From contig CAMTIM010000044.1 in assembly GCA_947072565.1 (NCBI GenBank), positions 110,376 to 174,375 on the forward strand: a DNA stretch of 64,000 nucleotides. Direction: 5' to 3'. The position numbers were made by a program, and so were the translations under genes. The DNA is from an uncultured Peptostreptococcaceae bacterium (GTDB lineage: Bacteria; Bacillota; Clostridia; Peptostreptococcales; Peptostreptococcaceae). The notes below the pieces were generated by a model. It had not been told where the DNA came from, did no database searches, and was given only the letters and a program-made list of their open reading frames with translations. This document shows, piece after piece, positions 10,184-17,787 of the stretch. Positions within the stretch are counted from its first letter, which is position 1. Every line of letters starts with the position of its first letter.

Positions 10184-11521
10184 TTATTTATTAGCTGATT
10201 CTTTTCTTTTATTTGCTATTATTTCTCTTTTTGCATTTCTAATCGATTGAAGCAATGGTCTACTTGCCGGACATACAAATGAACAAGATCCACACTCTAT
10301 ACAATCTAGCGCCCTGTGATTTTGTGCATTTTCAAAATCATTTTTCAATGAATATGCACTTATATATAGCGGCTGTAAAAAAGCAGGACACACACTTAAA
10401 CATTTTCCACATCTTAAGCAATTTTGTGGTTTTGGTGTGCGAGATTCACTTTCATCTAAGCATAATATACCTGATGTTCCTTTATTTGTTGGAATGTCTA
10501 TTGTATACTGTGCTATTCCCATCATAGGCCCACCCATTATAACTTTTCCAACATTTTTATTTTCCTTAAACCCTCCACATTGATATATAATTTCAGATAC
10601 TATTGTTCCTACTTTTGTTATTAGATTTTTAGGTTCTTTTATACAACTTCCTGTTACCGTAGTTATTCTTTCAATAAGTGGCATTCCAGTTTTTATAGTT
10701 TTTGATACCTGTGCAGCTGTTCCAACATTATTTACTACAGCTCCAGCATCCATAGGTAGTCCCCCAGAAGGTACTTCTCTTCCCGTACATGCGTATATAA
10801 GCTGCTTTTCTGCACCTTGTGGATACTTAACTTCAAGGCTTACTACTTCTATATCTGAATAGGGCTTTGAAGCTTTCTTTATAGCTTCAATAGCCTCTGG
10901 CTTATTAACTTCTATACCTATGTATCCTTTTGAAACATTTAAGGCTTTCATAAACACTTTTAATCCAAATACAACTTCTTCAGGATTTTCAACCATCAGC
11001 CTATCATCTGCTGTTAAATATGGTTCACACTCTGCTCCATTTAATATTACCGTATCTATTTTTTTATCTGGCGGAGGTGATAGTTTTATATGTGTCGGGA
11101 ATGTAGCACCACCCATTCCAACAATCCCTGCTTCTTTGATTATCCCTACTATTTCTTCTTTACTTAAATCTGCTAACTCACCCTTTGGCTTAACACTTTC
11201 GTGTAGCTCTTCTTTAAAATCGTTTTCCACAATAACACATGTACCTGTTCCTCCAGCTACCTCGTGTTCTTTTATAGCTATAACTTTTCCTGATACTGAT
11301 GAATGTACATTACAAGATACAAATCCCTGCTGCTCTCCTATTTTTTGCCCTACTTTAACTAAGTCTCCAACTTCAACTATTGGCTTTGATGGAGCACCTA
11401 TATGTTGTTGAAGAGGTATATACACTATTTTAGGATTTTCTGCCCTCTCAATAGGCTTTTGGTTAGAGTACTCCTTTCTATATGGAGGATGTATACCGCC
11501 TTTAAAAGTTAAGAGTTTCAT
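10184..11521 (-). CDS. rnfC: Electron transport complex subunit RnfC
   Basis: Soluble NADH/FMN and Fe-S subunit of Rnf, the site of NAD exchange. The N-terminal segment TFKGGIHPPYRKE is typical, followed by a NuoF-like nucleotide-binding domain with GMGGATFPTHIKL near 136. Two C-terminal ferredoxin motifs, CLRCGKCLSVCP near 369 and CIECGSCSFVCP near 408, bind two 4Fe-4S clusters. At 445 aa it is the compact clostridial form. First gene of the operon, with an AAAGGGGGTAA ribosome site. Confidence 0.97.
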   Translation of the reverse strand: MKLLTFKGGIHPPYRKEYSNQKPIERAENPKIVYIPLQQHIGAPSKPIVEVGDLVKVGQKIGEQQGFVSCNVHSSVSGKVIAIKEHEVAGGTGTCVIVENDFKEELHESVKPKGELADLSKEEIVGIIKEAGIVGMGGATFPTHIKLSPPPDKKIDTVILNGAECEPYLTADDRLMVENPEEVVFGLKVFMKALNVSKGYIGIEVNKPEAIEAIKKASKPYSDIEVVSLEVKYPQGAEKQLIYACTGREVPSGGLPMDAGAVVNNVGTAAQVSKTIKTGMPLIERITTVTGSCIKEPKNLITKVGTIVSEIIYQCGGFKENKNVGKVIMGGPMMGIAQYTIDIPTNKGTSGILCLDESESRTPKPQNCLRCGKCLSVCPAFLQPLYISAYSLKNDFENAQNHRALDCIECGSCSFVCPASRPLLQSIRNAKREIIANKRKESANK

Positions 11522-11573
11522 TTTATTACCCCCTTTTCTTTAAATTAAAACACTTTATTTGTACTTTAATACA

Positions 11574-11602
11574 AGTATACTATATATGATATAAAAACTT
11601 AA
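11574..11602 (-). promoter_or_regulatory. Probable promoter of the rnf operon
   Basis: On the minus strand a -35-like TTAAGT (plus 11597-11602) and a -10-like TATACT (plus 11574-11579) are separated by 17 bases. The -35 hexamer overlaps the inverted repeat at 11598-11642. Confidence 0.55.
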
Positions 11603-11642
11603 CAATTGTTAAAAAAATATCCGTTTTTTAACAATTGGTAAG
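11598..11642. promoter_or_regulatory. 45-bp inverted repeat over the rnf promoter, candidate operator
   Basis: Two 19-base arms (11598-11616 and 11624-11642) are complementary except at one position and are separated by 7 bases. Each arm contains a self-complementary TTAACAATTG(T/G)TAA core. The half-sites TTGTTAA and TTAACAA are the known half-sites of the redox repressor Rex, but they face each other across 15 bases rather than the usual 4. There is no T-run after it, so a terminator is unlikely. Confidence 0.55.
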
Positions 11643-11664
11643 ATTTATTTCTACTATTAAAATA

Positions 11665-11692
11665 AGAAAAAGGCTGTTATAAAACAGCCTCT
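11665..11692 (-). terminator. Terminator after the SPOR-like gene
   Basis: Stem AGGCTGTT/AACAGCCT with TTTTTC following on the minus strand, immediately after the stop codon at 11694. Confidence 0.85.
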
Positions 11693-11693
11693 T

Positions 11694-12641
11694 TTATGCA
11701 TTCTTCATAGAATTAATAAATGAGAAATATCCTTGCATAGAAGATAGATATAAACTTTCACTTATGTTGTAATTTTTTTCATTTGCTGCCTTTGATGATA
11801 CTTCAATTTTATCATTTACATCTTTTGTATATTTCATTAAGTTGTCCTTAAATACATTCATATTTGAGTAATCAATTTTATTAGCTTCTTTTTCTATACT
11901 TGATATTATTTGTTTTCTATCTGTCAAAATGTTGTTATACGCCTTCAAATCTATGTCTTCTTTATTCGCTGCCCAAAATTTAGATTCTTCCTCAAAATTT
12001 TTAATTAATGTTTTTAAATCTTTTGATATATTTTCTATATAAGAATATTTACTAGTATATTCTAATGATAATACAGGTACTTTCATCTCTGATACAAAAG
12101 CATCTGGGAATATATTTTTTAGTTGTTCCATATGTGTTTTAGTTACTTCTTTATCAAAAGACGCATATGTTTGTACTTTTTTTGCTTCATCCATTTCTAC
12201 TGCTGAAAAAGGTATTTTATTTTCTATTAACTTTGTTTCTACTTTGTTCATATCTTTATCATTTTTAACTGAAGCCACTTGAATAGAGTAAATATTCCAA
12301 GAATCTACCACTGCAACTTTTACATCTTCACTTTTTTCTTTAGTCTCTTTTTGTGCTGGCTTTTCTTTAACTTCTTTTTGCACTTGTACATCTTTTTCTT
12401 TTTTATTATCCTTTAATCCAAGTTCGTCATAGCTTTTAAAATCCACTTTTTTTTCTAAAAAATTGTTAAGCTTTAAAAGTGATACTTTTTGAGATAAATT
12501 TTCAATTATATTACCATCTTTAATTTTTGTATATCCATACCCACTAATCAAGCATACACTTGTCATAATTAAAAGTATTTTTATTTTATTATTCTTGCGT
12601 CTTTTATTAAATCCCCTGTATATTGTTTTCCTCTTATTCAT
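11694..12641 (-). CDS. Membrane-anchored SPOR-like protein
   Basis: Probable single-pass membrane protein. A strongly basic N-terminus is followed by a membrane helix at about 22-39, then a Lys/Glu-rich linker (about 72-108), then a segment beginning NIYSIQVASVKNDKDMNKVE near residue 116 that looks like an SPOR domain, the fold that binds denuded peptidoglycan in division and sporulation proteins. The C-terminal 120 residues are helical and unassigned. It is monocistronic, preceded by AGGGGGG and followed by its own terminator. The SPOR call comes from the pattern only; no catalytic motif is present. Confidence 0.6.
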   Translation of the reverse strand: MNKRKTIYRGFNKRRKNNKIKILLIMTSVCLISGYGYTKIKDGNIIENLSQKVSLLKLNNFLEKKVDFKSYDELGLKDNKKEKDVQVQKEVKEKPAQKETKEKSEDVKVAVVDSWNIYSIQVASVKNDKDMNKVETKLIENKIPFSAVEMDEAKKVQTYASFDKEVTKTHMEQLKNIFPDAFVSEMKVPVLSLEYTSKYSYIENISKDLKTLIKNFEEESKFWAANKEDIDLKAYNNILTDRKQIISSIEKEANKIDYSNMNVFKDNLMKYTKDVNDKIEVSSKAANEKNYNISESLYLSSMQGYFSFINSMKNA

Positions 12642-12713
12642 TAGTTTGTCCCCCCTAAAAGTTTTCTTTACTTATATATATTTGAAAACTTATTGCTTTA
12701 TGATTAATTATTG

Positions 12714-13409
12714 TTATATTTTTATTTTTGCTATTATCGGATAATGATCAGACATATTTTTTATTAAAACTTCATAATTTAAAACTTCTATTTTAGGAGA
12801 TATAAAAATATAATCTATTCTATCAAGACCCGTTGCAAAAGTTAATATATTTGATTTATCTAATTCCTTAGCCACATCTTTTAAAATATTATTATCTAGT
12901 TCCATATTACCTTGATTAAAATCTCCAACTACTATATATGGTTCATTATTTAAATCACTTACAAAATCTGCAAGTTCATTTAATTGTACATTTCTTTCCT
13001 CTTCCCCAAGACCTAAGTGAACATTTATAACATTTAGTTTTCTACCCTCAACATTTACCACAGTATGTAGCATACCTCTTCGCTCTCTTTCACTATGAAG
13101 ATAGATATGTTCTTGACTCTTTATAGGATACTTTGAGTATGTAACAAGTCCATAATTCATCCCTAAATCTACTACATTCGCTCCAAAATGTGAGTACATA
13201 TTTAATTCTTCTTTAAAGCTACTTACCTGAAATCCTGCTTTCGCTGACTCATTAACTTCTTGAAGACATATTATATCTGCATTTGAAATTCTTAAAAAAT
13301 CGATTATATCAAAAAGAGTAGGAAACATATCTTTGTTTAACCCACTATGAATATTATAGCTAACTATCTTTATTTCTTTCTTTGGTGAAAAGCACTTCAT
13401 CTCTACCAT
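12714..13409 (-). CDS. Endonuclease/exonuclease/phosphatase-fold protein
   Basis: Metal-dependent phosphoesterase of the DNase I-like superfamily. Visible motifs are IVSYNIHSGLN near residue 15, the metal-binding Glu in IICLQEVNES near 46, NVHLGLGEEERNVQLNELADF near 129, GDFNQGNMELDN near 157 and the final SDHYPIIAKIKI. Substrate is unknown; the fold covers nucleases, sphingomyelinases and phosphoinositide phosphatases. The ATG at 13409 has no good ribosome site. The frame stays open upstream for 20 codons to 13469 and encodes a basic, hydrophobic signal-like stretch (RTKKLSLIIIIIF), with GAGGAG suitably placed only for an ATA codon at 13467-13469. The true start is therefore uncertain. Confidence 0.82.
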   Translation of the reverse strand: MVEMKCFSPKKEIKIVSYNIHSGLNKDMFPTLFDIIDFLRISNADIICLQEVNESAKAGFQVSSFKEELNMYSHFGANVVDLGMNYGLVTYSKYPIKSQEHIYLHSERERRGMLHTVVNVEGRKLNVINVHLGLGEEERNVQLNELADFVSDLNNEPYIVVGDFNQGNMELDNNILKDVAKELDKSNILTFATGLDRIDYIFISPKIEVLNYEVLIKNMSDHYPIIAKIKI

Positions 13410-13524
13410 AAAGCTTATATTAATTAAAAATATTATTATTATTATTAAACTTAATTTCTTTGTACGTATATGCCATCAACTCCTCGTTTGATTTCTTTTA
13501 TATTATATGCTATTTTAAAAATTA

Positions 13525-13545
13525 AAGACGCTTTATAAGCGTCTT
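13525..13545 (-). terminator. Terminator after the 13565-14167 gene
   Basis: Stem AAGACGCTT/AAGCGTCTT followed by TAATTTTT on the minus strand. Confidence 0.8.
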
Positions 13546-13564
13546 CAATTCTACATTATTATAT

Positions 13565-14167
13565 TTATTTTTTAGAAAGCTTCTCTTTCATTATATAATT
13601 GATTATTTTTTTTCTTATTTCTTCAGCTCCATCTTCATCCTCAACCTGTAAGTCCAATAGTCTAGCTATAGACCTCATATCATTTCTTGTTTTTGATTTA
13701 TAACTTTCTACTAAATCTTTTTTTATTCTTTCTGGTTCTAGTATATATTCATCTTCTCCTCTTTTATATGAAAAATACTTTTGGGAATACTCATCTTTGT
13801 TAGAATATATATGTGTAGATACCTTTCTTAATACTTGATTATATGAATTTTTTGGATTTACATTTATACCTAAATGTTTTGCAAATTTCACCAATTCATT
13901 CTTTGATTTAAATGTTTCCTCAGATTTTATAGTTCTTGCAATCGAGGAAATGTTATCTTGATTTGCACCTTTTTTTAAAACTCTTGAATATGTTTTATTT
14001 ACGCCCATCCCTTGAGTTATTTTTTTAATGTTTTCATTTATTATTTTATCAACATTGCCCTCAAAGTACTTCTGAACTCCCTTTTGAGATACATAATTAT
14101 CAAGTTCTTTTTGGGCCATATCAAGTATCATCTTTCTTAAATTATCCTTGTATCCTCTTTCATCCAC
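13565..14167 (-). CDS. Uncharacterised helical protein
   Basis: I do not recognise this 200-residue protein. It is hydrophilic and rich in Lys, Glu, Asn and Ile, with no signal peptide, membrane segment or Cys cluster. Two similar segments, SIARTIKSEETFKSKNELV near residue 75 and SIARLLDLQVEDEDGAEEI near 166, suggest a repeated helical unit resembling a SAP- or Rho-N-like helix-extended-helix. This is inference from pattern only. It is monocistronic with its own terminator. Ribosome site is AGGGGGGAGT before the ATG. Confidence 0.6.
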   Translation of the reverse strand: MDERGYKDNLRKMILDMAQKELDNYVSQKGVQKYFEGNVDKIINENIKKITQGMGVNKTYSRVLKKGANQDNISSIARTIKSEETFKSKNELVKFAKHLGINVNPKNSYNQVLRKVSTHIYSNKDEYSQKYFSYKRGEDEYILEPERIKKDLVESYKSKTRNDMRSIARLLDLQVEDEDGAEEIRKKIINYIMKEKLSKK

Positions 14168-14317
14168 GATACTCCCCCCTTAGTTACTTATATTATATTC
14201 AAGTTTATAAAAAAGTGTGAGTTACCTTCTTGGCCAAATTAAACAATATATATTTATAATTTAATTCATATTATTTTTTATTGTTAATTGTGTATATATA
14301 TTTAAAATTCGGGGATA

Positions 14318-14400
14318 CTATTAAAGTAAAATCAAACATACTCAATCTCCCCATTTAGGCTTCTATTATTTCCCCCAATAGAAGCCATTTTTATATTTTT
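14318..14400 (+). ncRNA. Candidate small RNA A with C-rich loop
   Basis: In an intergenic space on the strand opposite both flanking genes lies a CTCCCC run (14347-14352), then a perfect 10-bp stem (14358-14367 with 14377-14386) whose loop is ATTTCCCCC, then a T-rich tail. This is the 3' end of an intrinsically terminated transcript with an unpaired C-run. GGGGA at 14321-14325 could pair with the upstream TCCCC. No ORF is visible. A second locus at 52084-52140 has the same architecture. The 5' end is a guess. Confidence 0.55.
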
Positions 14401-14403
14401 GCA

Positions 14404-14455
14404 TAAAAATATCCCTCTAAACAATCCTTAATAAAGGTATCGTCTAGAGGGATGT
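14404..14455 (-). terminator. Terminator after the CopZ-like gene
   Basis: On the minus strand ATCCCTCTA pairs with TAGAGGGAT around a long loop that contains a small inner stem (CCTT/AAGG), followed by ATTTTTATG. Confidence 0.7.
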
Positions 14456-14459
14456 TTCA

Positions 14460-14678
14460 TTACTCTATTCCTTTTAGTTCAAATCCTAATTCTTCTATTA
14501 CTGAGTTTAATTCAGTCTCATTTACACTGTCTTGCATTTCAACTATTGCATACTTTTTATCTAAATTAACATCTAATACTTTTATACCTTTTATATCTTC
14601 TGTAAGTGCTGTTTTTAAGTGGTTCACACAATGCCCACAGCTCATACCTTCTATTAATAATTTCTTTTGCATTTTCAT
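14460..14678 (-). CDS. copZ: Heavy-metal-associated domain protein, CopZ-like copper chaperone
   Basis: Small cytosolic metal carrier that binds Cu(I) through the GMSCGHCVNHL motif (residues 11-21, CxxC). The 72 residues fit the ferredoxin-like HMA fold (beta-alpha-beta-beta-alpha-beta), ending with IEELGFELKGIE. No CopA ATPase is adjacent. The 17-bp CsoR-type palindrome in front of the gene supports copper control. HMA proteins can also carry other soft metals. Confidence 0.85.
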   Translation of the reverse strand: MKMQKKLLIEGMSCGHCVNHLKTALTEDIKGIKVLDVNLDKKYAIVEMQDSVNETELNSVIEELGFELKGIE

Positions 14679-14688
14679 ACCTCCTTAT

Positions 14689-14709
14689 ATACCCTATAAG
14701 GGTATTATA
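14689..14709 (-). promoter_or_regulatory. CsoR-type operator and -10 box of the CopZ-like gene
   Basis: A perfect 7-bp inverted repeat ATACCCT-ATA-AGGGTAT (14689-14705) sits 11 bases upstream of the start codon and touches a minus-strand TATAAT (plus 14704-14709). ATACCC(N)GGGTAT palindromes are the hallmark of copper-sensing CsoR repressors in Firmicutes. Binding here would block initiation. Confidence 0.75.
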
Positions 14710-14790
14710 TCATATTAAATAAACTCTTCACATTATTTTTCTCTATTTTATTGTAAGTATTCAATATTAAATATTTTCTAATTTTTTCAT

Positions 14791-14820
14791 AAAAAAAAGG
14801 GCTTGATTTAAATCAAACCC
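14791..14820 (-). terminator. Terminator after tRNA-Leu(GAG)
   Basis: Minus-strand stem GGGTTTGATTT/AAATCAAGCCC followed by eight T. On the plus strand it also has a T-rich tail. Confidence 0.85.
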
Positions 14821-14829
14821 ATTTTTATT

Positions 14830-14916
14830 TGGTGCGGAAAGCGGGACTTGAACCCGCATGAGTATTCACCCGCTACCCCCTCAAGATAGTGCGTCTGCCG
14901 ATTCCGCCATTCCCGC
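14830..14916 (-). tRNA. tRNA-Leu (anticodon GAG)
   Basis: Cloverleaf on the minus strand: acceptor GCGGGAA pairs with TTTCCGC (one G-U), with D arm, anticodon stem CTATC/GGTAG enclosing loop TTGAGGG, long variable arm typical of Leu, T arm GCGGG-TTCAAGT-CCCGC, discriminator A and encoded CCA. Length is 87 nt. Confidence 0.95.
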
Positions 14917-14971
14917 ATATACTTTATACTATAAAGCATATGCATTTTAACTTTATAAGTCAATAAATTTA

Positions 14972-16627
14972 TTATTTATCTTTTATATTTAAGTTTATTA
15001 GACCTTCATATATATCAAAGTCATTTGGCGAAACTTTTCCTTCAAGTCTTCTATTAGTAACTATATAGTCATCTCTAATTGCTAAACTCATAAATATTAT
15101 ATTATCATTTATATACTTTTGTATTGATTTGTATATATCTTTTATCTGTGATTCTGTTGTTGCTACAGATAAAGATTCTAGATAACTATTAAGTTTTTTA
15201 TCACTATATCCTGAATTTTCAATTATACTTCTAGCATCTGGGACACTAGATAATTCCCATCCAACTAATGCTAAATCATATTTCTTAGAAGTTATAGCAT
15301 TTTCTAATTCTTTACCTTCTAATTCTTCTATAGTTGATTTTATTCCGATCGCCTTTAAGTTTTCAGATATTATATGTGCTGATTTTATTCTTTCTGTATT
15401 ATTTTTATTAACAACAATTTTTAAATTTAATTTAGAAATTTTTGCTTTAATATCTGCTTTATCTTTTTCTTCTTTGGCTTTATCTTCTTTAGCATCTGTT
15501 TTATCTTTTTCTACCTTAGTTTTATCTTCTTTAACATCCGTTTTATCTTTTTCTGCATTTGGGTCAGTTTTTAAATCAACTTTATCAAGGTATTGCTTTG
15601 ATTTTTCCTTATTATAATTAACAGATGCTATATCTTTATTATAATACTTTGAGTTTGAATTAAGAGGGAAGTTTACTAACTTAGCATCTCCCATATACCC
15701 TTCATCTACTATTTGCTTTCTATTTATAGAAGATGCTATTGCTTTTCTAAAGTTAATATCTTTAAGGAATTCATTATCATAATTAAAAATCAAGCTTTCA
15801 TAATCTCTTCCTTCATACTTGGTTATGTTAAATTCCTTTTCATAAAACTTACTTAAGTCATTTAATGTTACTCCTGCTATATCGCTATCTAGTGCCATAA
15901 CCATAGCAATTTGAGTTTCTTCATCTGGTACGACACCTACTTTTATATTTTTTGTAGTCTTTGGAGATTGATCATAATAGTCTTCATTTACCGTTAATAT
16001 CATTCCATCTCGTTCTTCGTATTTTTCTATCTTATAAGGTCCGTTACCTATAAGATTATACTTATACTCTGATTTTTCTTTATCTGATGCTGATCCTAAC
16101 TTAGATTGAGATACTATTGGAAATATTAATGTTTCTAATGAAAATGCATACTTTTCTTTAAATTTAATTGTAAACTCACGATCATTACTTATGGATATAG
16201 AGGCTATATTTTTAGCTGAAAAATTATATGGACTTTCTGCATTTTTTTGTATTAGCTCTATACTAAATTTCACATCCTCAGATGTAACTGGTTTTTTATC
16301 ATGCCATTTTGCATCCTTTAATTTAATATCTATACTCATACCATCTTGTGATATTCCGTATTCTTCAACTAATTGAGGTACTACATTGTAATTTTCATCT
16401 ATTGTAAATAACCCATCGTAAATCATATTAGTTATATATCCAACAGATTTATCCTTATTTAACAAAGGATTTATTGTTTTTGGCTTTACCATACTTAAAT
16501 TTATGTACTCTGAATTTATAGCACTTTTACCTTGTTCTTCTTTGTTTTCACTTGATTTTTTACTATCACATCCAACTACTATAGCCGATATTGCTAGTAC
16601 TATAAATAATATTTTTAATCTCTTCAT
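14972..16627 (-). CDS. Peptide ABC transporter substrate-binding lipoprotein (OppA family)
   Basis: Extracellular solute-binding protein of the SBP_bac_5 family, probably capturing oligopeptides. A lipoprotein signal ends at IVVGC (Cys20). The fold signature VGYITNMIYDGLFTIDENY follows near residue 65, with KDAKWHDKKPVTSEDVKFS near 105. At about residues 359-394 the core is interrupted by a 14-residue repeat of Lys, Glu and Asp (EKDKTDVKEDKTKV and variants), an unusual charged insert absent from typical OppA. No permease or ATPase gene is adjacent. Instead a lytic transglycosylase gene overlaps its start by 4 bases, so it may be an orphan binding protein. Confidence 0.88.
   Translation of the reverse strand: MKRLKILFIVLAISAIVVGCDSKKSSENKEEQGKSAINSEYINLSMVKPKTINPLLNKDKSVGYITNMIYDGLFTIDENYNVVPQLVEEYGISQDGMSIDIKLKDAKWHDKKPVTSEDVKFSIELIQKNAESPYNFSAKNIASISISNDREFTIKFKEKYAFSLETLIFPIVSQSKLGSASDKEKSEYKYNLIGNGPYKIEKYEERDGMILTVNEDYYDQSPKTTKNIKVGVVPDEETQIAMVMALDSDIAGVTLNDLSKFYEKEFNITKYEGRDYESLIFNYDNEFLKDINFRKAIASSINRKQIVDEGYMGDAKLVNFPLNSNSKYYNKDIASVNYNKEKSKQYLDKVDLKTDPNAEKDKTDVKEDKTKVEKDKTDAKEDKAKEEKDKADIKAKISKLNLKIVVNKNNTERIKSAHIISENLKAIGIKSTIEELEGKELENAITSKKYDLALVGWELSSVPDARSIIENSGYSDKKLNSYLESLSVATTESQIKDIYKSIQKYINDNIIFMSLAIRDDYIVTNRRLEGKVSPNDFDIYEGLINLNIKDK
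15446..15553 (-). repeat. 42-bp tandem coding repeat (14-aa K/E/D units)
   Basis: About two and a half copies of a 42-bp unit (15512-15553, 15470-15511, partial 15446-15469) encode EKDKTDVKEDKTKV, EKDKTDAKEDKAKE and EKDKADIK inside the OppA-like gene. Confidence 0.85.
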
Positions 16628-17184
16628 TGGTTTGTTCCTTTCTTGCCATATAACTTATTGTAATTTATATAATTTTTTTTCACTTTGCCTACATAGTTTG
16701 AGGTTTCTTCAAATGGTATATTATGTAATTTTTCACCATCTTTACTATAATCATTATTATTTAACCATTTTTTCACATTACCAGAACCACCATTATATGC
16801 TGCTATAACTAAGTCTAGTTTTCCAAATTCTTTATAAAGCTTATTTAAATACCAACATCCAATTCTTATATTTATTTCAGGATTGAATACATCTACATCG
16901 TCTAATGCTAATTCTTCTTTTGCCCAATCTCTAGTTATATCACTTATTTGCATTAACCCTTTTGCCCCTTTATGAGATACTGCATCTGGCCTAAACTTGC
17001 TTTCTGCTTTAATTACACTATGTACTAAATTTTCATCTAAATCAAATTCTTTAGAGTATTTTATCACATATTCAGAATACTTTTTAGGATAAATCAATTT
17101 ATGTATTGTTTTTTTCTCAATTAAAATTGATGCAAATAAAATTACTACAATAGATATGATTATCAGTATTTTTTTCTTACTCAC
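16624..17184 (-). CDS. Lytic transglycosylase, Slt/MltE type
   Basis: Membrane-anchored murein lyase that cleaves the MurNAc-GlcNAc bond. A signal anchor spans about 5-21. The SLT domain shows the catalytic Glu in KAESKFRPDAVSHKGAKGLMQI (Glu near 62) plus INIRIGCWYLNKLY and LVIAAYNGGSGNVKKWL. At 186 aa it is compact. It overlaps coaE by 8 bases upstream and the peptide-binding protein gene by 4 bases downstream, so the three genes are likely coupled. Confidence 0.93.
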   Translation of the reverse strand: MSKKKILIIISIVVILFASILIEKKTIHKLIYPKKYSEYVIKYSKEFDLDENLVHSVIKAESKFRPDAVSHKGAKGLMQISDITRDWAKEELALDDVDVFNPEINIRIGCWYLNKLYKEFGKLDLVIAAYNGGSGNVKKWLNNNDYSKDGEKLHNIPFEETSNYVGKVKKNYINYNKLYGKKGTNQ

Positions 17185-17779
17185 ACCAATTCTCCTTCAT
17201 ATACATAATAAATTTTTTTGCTTTTATATTTAACTCTTCAAGAGTCGAGGAGTTATCTATTATATAATCTGCATATATAACTTTCTCCTCTTGACTCTTT
17301 TGAGAATTAATTCTACTTATAGCGTCTTCTTTTGTACAATTATCCCTATCTACTATTCTCTTTATTTGCATGTCTTTATCACAAGTTATTATTAACAATT
17401 TGTCTATTATTTCTGTATATCCACCTTCTATTAATAGAGCTGCATCTATAACTATAATTTTTTTAAGATTATTTTTTGCGTTATTTATTTTTTCTAATAT
17501 TTTATCTTTAATTTTAGGATGAGTTAAGTTATTTAATTCTATAAGTTTATTTTCATTATTAAATACTATTCTCCCCAAAGCTTTTCTATCTAAACTTCCA
17601 TCGGTATTTCTTATACCTTCCCCAAATTTAACAAAAACCTCTTGTAAAAGATTTTTATCTTCAAATATTTGTCTCGATATTTTATCTGCATCAATTATCT
17701 CAATGTCATTTTTCTTAAATATATTAGACAAACTACTTTTACCACAACCTATATTACCTGTAACACCTAAAATCAACAT
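17177..17779 (-). CDS. coaE: Dephospho-CoA kinase
   Basis: Catalyses the final step of coenzyme A synthesis, ATP-dependent phosphorylation of the 3'-OH of dephospho-CoA. P-loop GVTGNIGCGKSSL at residues 5-17, IIDADKISRQIF near 34, LTHPKIKDKI near 82 and VDRDNCTKEDAISRINSQ near 138 are family motifs. Length (200 aa) is standard. Gene order polA-coaE-transglycosylase is common in clostridia. Confidence 0.96.
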   Translation of the reverse strand: MLILGVTGNIGCGKSSLSNIFKKNDIEIIDADKISRQIFEDKNLLQEVFVKFGEGIRNTDGSLDRKALGRIVFNNENKLIELNNLTHPKIKDKILEKINNAKNNLKKIIVIDAALLIEGGYTEIIDKLLIITCDKDMQIKRIVDRDNCTKEDAISRINSQKSQEEKVIYADYIIDNSSTLEELNIKAKKFIMYMKENWCE

Positions 17780-17787
17780 ATTTTCAC

